12,073 bases of DNA from an uncultured Eubacteriales bacterium. Lineage in GTDB: Bacteria; Bacillota; Clostridia; Oscillospirales; Oscillospiraceae. The position numbers were made by a program, and so were the translations under genes. The notes under the pieces are model-generated. The model was not told the DNA's origin and made no database searches. It saw nothing but the letters and a program-made list of their open reading frames with translations. The DNA lies in contig CAJLWS010000021.1 in the NCBI GenBank assembly GCA_905210385.1, positions 1-12,073 on the forward strand, read 5' to 3'. This document shows, in pieces, positions 8,032 through 12,073 of the stretch; the first letter of the stretch is position 1; every line of letters starts with the position of its first letter.

Positions 8032-9780
8032 TCACCTGTTGCCCAGAGAGATTCTCTCGTCGGCGGATTTCGGCGGGGACAGCCGCAGCTCCCGCCAGCG
8101 GTTCAAACAGGCGAAGATTTCCTGTGCCCTGGGTCGGGCCAGGAAGGGCACGCCCCCCCGACCCTCGCATAGAGCGGCCAGCCCCTGGCTCTCCAACAGC
8201 CGCTCCAGTTCTGCCACTATCTGGCGCAACGTGCGCTGCCCGTCCAGCAGGTATCTCTGAGCGTAGACGAAACACCAGCCCAGAGCAGCGGACTGTTCGC
8301 CGTCAGCCAGCTGCTCCACATACCGCAGGTCAATGGTTTCCCGGTTGATACTCACTCCATCCCGTCCCAGGCTCTTAAGCTTGACTCGGTCGCCGCTGCG
8401 AAACTGAGGGGAGGGACAGGGACGGCGGTGAAAATCAGGCGGACAAGCTGGAGAGAGGCTGTCTGCGCCGGAGGGGAAGGCCCGTGCCTCCTCCTTGGCT
8501 AAGTCGGTGATGTCCCTGGGCACATAGCGGTCCATTTGGATGATGTGGTCAGCTACGTGGAAGTAGGCCCCGGAGCTGCCCGCCACCAGGATGGTGGACA
8601 CGCCATGGTCCTGGTACAACTCCCGGACGCGGTCAAGGAAAGGGGTAATGGGCTCCATGTCTCGGTGGATGACCCGCTGCATTAGTTCGTCCCGGATCAT
8701 AAAGTTGGTGGCGCTGGTGTCCTCGTCCATGAGGAGCAAATGGGTCCCTGCCTCCATGGCCTCAATCACGTTGGCGGCCTGAGAGGTGCTGCCGCTGGCG
8801 TCCTCGGTGGTGAAGTGGACGGTGTCCTTACCGTTTGGAAGGTTGTTGATGAACATGGAGATGTCGGTTCCCTGGATACTTCGGCCGTCCTCCGCTCGGA
8901 TTTTGACGGCGGTAGCGTCGGTGATCACATACTCTCGCCCGTCGCCGGCGATATGGTTGTATACCCCCAACTCCAGGGCCTTGAGCAGGGTGGACTTCCC
9001 GTGATAGCCGCCCCCCACAATGAGGGTGACCCCCCTTGGGATACCCATGCCGGTGACTGTCCCCCGGTGCGGTAGCTCCAGGCTGATGGCCAACTCCCGG
9101 GGAGACTGAAAGGGAACCGCTCCTGTCATAGGTAGCTGGGAAACTCCAGAAGCCCGGGGGAGAATGCTGCCGTCAGCGACAAAGGCGCATAAGCCTAGTT
9201 TGGGTAGCTGCTGGCGGATATACTTCTGATCCTCAGCAAGGTTGGTGACGGCCCGCAGGCGGCGACTGCCCAGATTGCGGTAGACAAGGGCGCGGTCCAC
9301 GCACCTGGGGAGCAGATGGAAGAGGATTTTCTCCAGCTCTCGGGCGTTGATGGTACGGCCATTGGCAGGGAAGCCCCCCTCCAGCCGCATCACCAGGCTG
9401 CCGGTATGGGGATCCATGGAGCAGGCGGTGCGCTCCAACACCTGCTGACCACACCGACTGACCGAAATTAGCCCGCTGTGCCCAGAGCCTTTGGCCTGAA
9501 AGGAAGCCTGAGCCGCCTGGCGGCTAAACTGCCGGGTGAGCTCGTCTTGAAGGGCCACCCGGCAGCAGGCCGTCCCCCACAGCTCCGTCGGAAAACCTGC
9601 CTGAGTTCCGCTCAGGTGGACGCTCAACTGGGAGGGGGCGGCAAAGGGGTCACCCTGGACATGGTCTATGGACAGTACATACCCTGGGAACTGGTAGGTT
9701 CCACGGGTATCCTTGTAGGCAGGATAACTTTTCCGGTCAATCCGGGTAAGCAGGTCTTTCAGCTGGCTTGCACTCTGCAT
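8032..9780 (-). CDS. Predicted ATPase of the ABC class (PF09818-type)
   Basis: 582-residue stand-alone ATPase of the family annotated as 'ABC_ATPase' or 'predicted ATPase of the ABC class'; its cellular role is not established. The N-terminal segment with GYVLSIDHVQGDPFAAPS is characteristic of the family. The P-loop is GGGYHGKST (residues 256-264). An atypical signature, SGSTSQAAN (329-337), stands where transporter ATPases have LSGGQ. Walker B is HLLLMDED (347-354), followed by TSATNFMIRD. The C-terminal region (SINRETIDLRYVEQL and a helical tail to FACLNRWREL) also fits the family. There are no membrane segments and no permease partner nearby, so transport is unlikely. The frame is open to 9834, but ATG 9780 has AGAGAGAGGTG just upstream and gives a normal N-terminus. 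The promoter lies within the repeat element to the right. The stop overlaps a GTG that opens the orphan frame downstream. Confidence 0.9.
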   Translation of the reverse strand: MQSASQLKDLLTRIDRKSYPAYKDTRGTYQFPGYVLSIDHVQGDPFAAPSQLSVHLSGTQAGFPTELWGTACCRVALQDELTRQFSRQAAQASFQAKGSGHSGLISVSRCGQQVLERTACSMDPHTGSLVMRLEGGFPANGRTINARELEKILFHLLPRCVDRALVYRNLGSRRLRAVTNLAEDQKYIRQQLPKLGLCAFVADGSILPRASGVSQLPMTGAVPFQSPRELAISLELPHRGTVTGMGIPRGVTLIVGGGYHGKSTLLKALELGVYNHIAGDGREYVITDATAVKIRAEDGRSIQGTDISMFINNLPNGKDTVHFTTEDASGSTSQAANVIEAMEAGTHLLLMDEDTSATNFMIRDELMQRVIHRDMEPITPFLDRVRELYQDHGVSTILVAGSSGAYFHVADHIIQMDRYVPRDITDLAKEEARAFPSGADSLSPACPPDFHRRPCPSPQFRSGDRVKLKSLGRDGVSINRETIDLRYVEQLADGEQSAALGWCFVYAQRYLLDGQRTLRQIVAELERLLESQGLAALCEGRGGVPFLARPRAQEIFACLNRWRELRLSPPKSADERISLGNR

Positions 9781-9813
9781 GGCGGCACCTCTCTCTGGGA
9801 TGGTTTGAACTCT

Positions 9814-9842
9814 ATTATAATGCGTGTTGAACAAAGCCGCAA
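9814..9842 (-). promoter_or_regulatory. Sigma-70 type promoter for the ABC-class ATPase
   Basis: On the - strand, TTGCGG (9837-9842) and a perfect TATAAT (9814-9819) are separated by exactly 17 bases. Transcription would begin near 9807, leaving a leader of about 25 bases with the ribosome binding site of the gene starting at 9780. Both hexamers fall inside the left terminal inverted repeat of the hairpin element, so the element appears to supply this promoter. Confidence 0.7.
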
Positions 9843-9884
9843 GCCTTGAAAGCCAGGGCTTTCAGGGCCAAATGGCTTTGTTCA
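9828..9884. repeat. Hairpin 1 of the array
   Basis: Perfect 11-base inverted repeat TGAACAAAGCC (9828-9838) and GGCTTTGTTCA (9874-9884). Inside it is a second perfect 7-base stem, TGAAAGC (9847-9853) with GCTTTCA (9858-9864), and a CAGG loop. The outer arm overlaps the left terminal inverted repeat and the ABC-ATPase promoter spacer. Confidence 0.85.
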
Positions 9885-9926
9885 GGTGCAAGGTTTTCGG
9901 ACAACTTGGTCCAAAAACCTTGCACC
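9885..9926. repeat. Hairpin 2 of the array
   Basis: Starts on the base after hairpin 1. A perfect 13-base stem (GGTGCAAGGTTTT 9885-9897 with AAAACCTTGCACC 9914-9926), one C-A mismatch, a further GGAC/GTCC stem and an AACTTG loop together form an almost complete 42-base palindrome. Confidence 0.9.
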
Positions 9927-9928
9927 TT

Positions 9929-9956
9929 CCACTGGCACGTTTCAACGCGCCAGTGG
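9929..9956. repeat. Hairpin 3 of the array
   Basis: Perfect 8-base stem CCACTGGC (9929-9936) with GCCAGTGG (9949-9956), one A-C mismatch, then CGTT/AACG around a TC centre. It has the same 'perfect arm, one mismatch, inner arm' design as hairpin 2. Two bases separate it from hairpin 2. Confidence 0.85.
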
Positions 9957-9980
9957 AGATACGCATTGTAGCAATGGCTG

Positions 9981-10022
9981 AATTCCATAAAAGCGGTTCC
10001 TTTGAGCCGTTTTTATGGAATT
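9981..10022. repeat. Hairpin 4 of the array (longest stem)
   Basis: A 19-base stem (9981-9999 with 10004-10022) closed by a CTTT loop. Twelve outer pairs are perfect (AATTCCATAAAA with TTTTATGGAATT), and two G-T wobbles occur further in. The wobbles pair in RNA or single-stranded DNA but would be mismatches in a duplex palindrome. A small CATTG-TAG-CAATG hairpin (9964-9976) precedes it. Confidence 0.9.
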
Positions 10023-10024
10023 GC

Positions 10025-10059
10025 GCGGCTGTGCCGCACGAATCAACCGCAAAGCGGTT
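10025..10059. repeat. Two short hairpins at the right side of the array
   Basis: GCGGC-TGT-GCCGC (10025-10037) and AACCGC-AAA-GCGGTT (10045-10059) are both perfect, with three-base loops. The second merges into the right terminal inverted repeat. Confidence 0.75.
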
Positions 10060-10178
10060 TATTCAGCAGACATTATTATAGGTGACTGAGCCCGAAAACA
10101 CAAGATGCCCTCTGAACTGGGCTGGCTTGTGGAACATATTCGTGGATGCTGGAGGGAGCTTCTGCCGAAAGGAATATT

Positions 10179-10228
10179 TTGCACTGAACTTTGCGTTATA
10201 AAATTGCACTGAACTTTGCGTTATAAAA
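10179..10228. repeat. Perfect tandem duplication of a 25-base unit
   Basis: Bases 10179-10203 and 10204-10228 are identical, each beginning TTGCACTGAAC and ending GCGTTATAAAA. The pair ends five bases before the -35 of the pyrE promoter. Each unit contains TTGCAC and TATAAA, but only 12 bases apart, so it is not a standard promoter. It could be a repeated binding site, an AT-rich upstream element or a simple duplication. The stretch between the hairpin element and this repeat (10082-10178) shows nothing I can support. Confidence 0.85.
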
Positions 10229-10233
10229 TCTCC

Positions 10234-10262
10234 TTGTCCCAAAACAAAATCAATGGTATAAT
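10234..10262 (+). promoter_or_regulatory. Promoter of pyrE-radC
   Basis: TTGTCC (10234-10239), a 17-base spacer and a perfect TATAAT (10257-10262), with TGG directly before the -10 (an extended -10 motif). Transcription would begin near 10269, giving a leader of about 45 bases to pyrE. That is too short for a typical pyrimidine attenuator, and none is seen. Confidence 0.75.
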
Positions 10263-10314
10263 AATTTGATTCACCCAATTTATTTTATCTTAGAGAGAAA
10301 AGGGAGTGCGGGAT

Positions 10315-10986
10315 ATGACCTATCAGGAAGAATTCATTCATTTCATGGTGCGCTCCGGCGTGCTTACCTTCGGGGACTTCACCACCAAGTCCGGGCGGAA
10401 GACCCCCTACTTCGTCAACACGGGAAACTATAAAACCGGCGCCCAGGCTGCCCGGTTGGGGGACTACTACGCCGCCTGTATCCAGGAGCGCATGCCCCAT
10501 GGCATCACCGCCCTGTTCGGCCCGGCCTATAAGGGCATCCCTCTGGCGGTGACCGCCGCCGCCTCCCTGTACCGGAACTACGGCCGGGACCTGCCCTACT
10601 GCTTCAACCGCAAGGAGGTCAAGGACCACGGCGAAGGGGGCGCCATGGTGGGCTATCAGCCCCAGGACGGGGACGACATCGCCATTGTGGAGGACGTGGT
10701 CACCGCCGGCACCGCCGTGCGGGAGTCCATTGAGCTGTTCAAGCACGTGGCCAAGGTGAACATCAAGGCCCTGTTTGTCAGCGTGGACCGCATGGAGCGG
10801 GGCACCCGGGACTGCACCACCCTGGACGAGCTGCGGGAGGACTATGGCATCCAGGTCTGCCCCATCGTCACCATCCGGGAGGTCATCGACTGCCTGCACA
10901 ACCGGCCGGTGGATGGAAAAGTCTACATCGACGACGGGATGCGGGAGCGGATGGAAGCGTATCTGAGCACCTATGGGGCAAGGTAA
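10315..10986 (+). CDS. pyrE: Orotate phosphoribosyltransferase
   Basis: 223-residue cytosolic enzyme joining orotate to PRPP to form orotidine 5'-phosphate, the fifth step of de novo pyrimidine synthesis. The PRPP-binding motif IAIVEDVVTAGTA is at residues 122-134. FGPAYKGIP (68-76) and the mobile catalytic loop FNRKEVKDHGEGG (97-109) are both typical. SGRKTPYFVNTG (26-37) matches the orotate-binding N-terminal segment. Length is normal. The frame is also open from a GTG at 10306. ATG 10315 is preferred because AAAGGGAG lies eight bases upstream of it and would be too close to the GTG. The gene has its own promoter and overlaps radC by 14 bases. No other pyr genes are present in the window. 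Confidence 0.96.
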   Translation: MTYQEEFIHFMVRSGVLTFGDFTTKSGRKTPYFVNTGNYKTGAQAARLGDYYAACIQERMPHGITALFGPAYKGIPLAVTAAASLYRNYGRDLPYCFNRKEVKDHGEGGAMVGYQPQDGDDIAIVEDVVTAGTAVRESIELFKHVAKVNIKALFVSVDRMERGTRDCTTLDELREDYGIQVCPIVTIREVIDCLHNRPVDGKVYIDDGMRERMEAYLSTYGAR

Positions 10987-11678
10987 GCGGGAGGGCGTGT
11001 CCATCCACACCGGCCACCGGAAACGGGTCAAGGAGGAGTTCCTGGCCCGGGGGCTGAACGGCATGGCCGACCACCGGGTGCTGGAGCTGCTGCTGTTCTA
11101 CGCCATTCCCCAGGGGGACGTCAACCCTCTGGCCCACGCCCTGGTGGAGCGGTTCGGTGGGCTGACGGGGGTGTTCAATGCCACCTATGAGCAGCTCAAG
11201 GAGGTCAAGGGCATCGGCGACAACGCCGCCACCCTTCTGCGGCTCATCCCGGCGGTGGCCGCCCGGTACATGGAGCTCAGCTCGGATGTGTCCGGCCAGC
11301 TCCTGACCAACTGGCAGTTCCAGGAGCTGCTCCTGCCTCTGTTCTTCGGGGCCCGCAACGAGCTGGCCTATCTGGTGTGCATGGATGCCAAGGACAAGCT
11401 CATCGCCTGCCGCCAGCTGGGGGAGGGTGTCCTGGATCAGGTGGGGGTGGCCAAGCGCAAAGTGGTGGAGACGGCGCTGGCCTGCAATGCCAGCCGTGTG
11501 GCCCTGGCCCACAACCATGTGTCCGGCGTAGCCCTGTTCTCTCCGGCGGATGTGCGCACCACCTTGGGAGCTGCGGGCGCTGCTGCGCCAGGTGCATGTG
11601 GAGCTGGTGGACCACTTCGTGGTGGCCGGGGGAGAGATGGTGTCCATGGCCGCCTCCGGCTATCTGTGTGAAAAATAG
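10973..11678 (+). pseudogene. radC: RadC-family JAMM-domain protein with a one-base frameshift near the C-terminus
   Basis: RadC-like protein with a helix-hairpin-helix segment (LKEVKGIGDNAATLL, residues 75-89) and a JAMM-type metal site (HNHVSGVALFSPAD, residues 180-193). The usual proline of HNHPSG is valine here. The cellular role of this family is unclear; despite its name, a repair role is not established. After Leu198 the frame becomes Gly/Ala-rich nonsense and stops at 11671 (232 residues). Removing one G from GGG at 11566-11568 restores a family ending (ELRALLRQVHVELVDHFVV then AGGEMVSMAASGYL) that stops at 11676-11678, giving 234 residues. The metal site precedes the break, so partial function is possible. 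It may equally be a sequencing error. The start ATG 10973 lies inside the end of pyrE, which suggests coupled translation. Confidence 0.85.
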
Positions 11679-11681
11679 GAA

Positions 11682-11710
11682 TTGACGGCGAACGCCTGTT
11701 CGAATATAAT
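11682..11710 (+). promoter_or_regulatory. Strong promoter of uvrB
   Basis: TTGACG (11682-11687), a spacer of exactly 17 bases and a perfect TATAAT (11705-11710). It begins four bases after the restored stop of radC. Transcription would begin near 11717, leaving a leader of about 90 bases to uvrB. Confidence 0.85.
11689..11702. promoter_or_regulatory. LexA (DinR) operator in the uvrB promoter
   Basis: CGAACGCCTGTTCG is a perfect match to the Gram-positive SOS box CGAACNNNNGTTCG known from Bacillus LexA/DinR. It lies wholly between the -35 and -10, where bound repressor would block RNA polymerase. uvrB is a classic SOS gene, so DNA-damage induction is strongly suggested. Confidence 0.85.
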
Positions 11711-11730
11711 GGGGCTGAGTCATCGGCCGG

Positions 11731-11761
11731 AATGCCCGGGAGGATACGGCTTTCGGGCATT
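11731..11761 (+). terminator. Hairpin with short T run in the uvrB leader
   Basis: AATGCCCG (11731-11738) pairs perfectly with CGGGCATT (11754-11761) around a 15-base loop and is followed by TTCCCATTT. It lies downstream of the uvrB promoter, so it could be a leader attenuator, or a terminator for pyrE-radC read-through. The T run is short, so termination would be weak. Confidence 0.4.
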
Positions 11762-11807
11762 TTCCCATTTGCGGGCGGACGGAGGAGAGGAAAGGGGAGG
11801 ACGGCGT

Positions 11808-12073
11808 ATGCCAAACTTTGAGGTGGTCAGCGAGTACACCCCCAGCGGCGACCAGCCGGAGGCCATCGAGGCCCTGGCCCGGGGGATCGAACTGGGGCTG
11901 AGCGAGCAGACCCTGCTGGGGGTCACCGGCTCAGGCAAGACCTATACCATGGCCAAGGTCATCGAGGCAGTGCAGCGCCCCACCCTGGTGCTGGCCCACA
12001 ACAAGACCCTGGCCGCCCAGCTGTGCGCCGAGTTCCGGGAGTTCTTTCCCCACAACGCGGTGGAGTACTTCGT
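11808..12073 (+). CDS. uvrB: Excinuclease ABC subunit B, N-terminal part only
   Basis: The first 88 residues of UvrB, the helicase-like damage-verification subunit of UvrABC nucleotide excision repair. The N-terminus is typical: VSEYTPSGDQPEAIEAL, then the Walker A motif GVTGSGKT (residues 38-45), then TLVLAHNKTLAAQLCAEF and FFPHNAVEYF. ATG 11808 is preceded by AAAGGGGAGG. The gene is cut by the right edge of the window, so the beta-hairpin, the remaining helicase motifs and the UvrA/UvrC-binding tail are not visible. A strong promoter and a LexA box lie upstream, with a hairpin in the leader. Confidence 0.97.
   Translation, partial: MPNFEVVSEYTPSGDQPEAIEALARGIELGLSEQTLLGVTGSGKTYTMAKVIEAVQRPTLVLAHNKTLAAQLCAEFREFFPHNAVEYF

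Larger units (their letters stand above)
9812..10081. mobile_element. MITE-like hairpin-array element with imperfect terminal inverted repeats
   Basis: The two ends mirror each other. The left end (9812-9840) and the reverse complement of the right end (10081 back to 10054) agree at about 23 of 28 positions with one gap, and both begin CTAT[TA]ATAATG. A TA dinucleotide sits at each extreme (9813-9814 and 10079-10080), which could be a target duplication. The interior is nearly filled by hairpins at 9828-9884, 9885-9926, 9929-9956, 9964-9976, 9981-10022, 10025-10037 and 10045-10059. No transposase is encoded. An 85-codon frame (9824-10081, +) crosses the element, but it resembles no protein I know and is probably an accident of the palindromes. 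It could instead be a structured RNA or a bacterial intergenic repeat family. The mobile nature is inferred from the ends. Confidence 0.6.

Noticed and set aside
9828..10059. Series of repeats that could suggest a CRISPR array
   Set aside because: The units are different palindromes with no common direct repeat and no regular spacers.
10179..10228. Tandem units read as two promoters (TTGCAC and TATAAA)
   Set aside because: The hexamers are only 12 bases apart, too close for sigma-70; a properly spaced promoter lies just downstream.
10063..10278. 71-codon - strand frame upstream of pyrE
   Set aside because: It runs through the pyrE promoter, the tandem repeat and the element end, with no homology I recognise.
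10263..10314. Pyrimidine attenuator or riboswitch ahead of pyrE
   Set aside because: The leader is about 45 bases, AT-rich and without a hairpin plus T run.

Overview
The window reads as chromosomal DNA from an anaerobic gut-type Firmicute, most likely a GC-rich member of the Oscillospiraceae/Ruminococcaceae (Flavonifractor or Pseudoflavonifractor-like). The reasons are a V/A-type ATPase operon in the clostridial order, strong purine-rich ribosome binding sites, a Gram-positive type LexA (DinR) box, and high GC content in the genes. The taxonomic placement is inference; no rRNA or other marker is present.

Region 1 (1-5980, + strand) is most of a V/A-type ATPase operon in the order K-E-C-F-A-B-D. 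Subunit K is cut by the left edge, and subunit I would lie further left. Genes are spaced 3 to about 36 bases apart, and atpA and atpB overlap by four bases. Together they encode the membrane rotor ring (K), peripheral stalk (E), central shaft (C, F, D) and the A3B3 catalytic head of an ion-translocating rotary ATPase. A GC-rich hairpin follows atpD.

Region 2 (6222-9842, - strand) holds a PLP-dependent MalY/PatB-type C-S lyase and, upstream of it, a predicted 'ABC class' ATPase. About 500 bases between them contain no recognisable gene. One open frame spans this gap and overlaps both neighbours by four bases, but it does not look like a normal protein.

Region 3 (9812-10314) is the most unusual part. 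A roughly 270-base element is bounded by imperfect terminal inverted repeats and built almost entirely of consecutive hairpins. Its left end contains the best promoter for the ABC-class ATPase. To its right are a perfect 2 x 25 base tandem repeat and a good promoter for pyrE.

Region 4 (10315-12073, + strand) is pyrE (orotate phosphoribosyltransferase), a radC-family JAMM gene with a one-base frameshift near its end, and the start of uvrB. The uvrB promoter has a perfect LexA-type palindrome between its -35 and -10, so this gene is probably SOS-controlled.

I see no clear new defence or biosynthetic system. The best candidate for something undescribed is the hairpin-array element.
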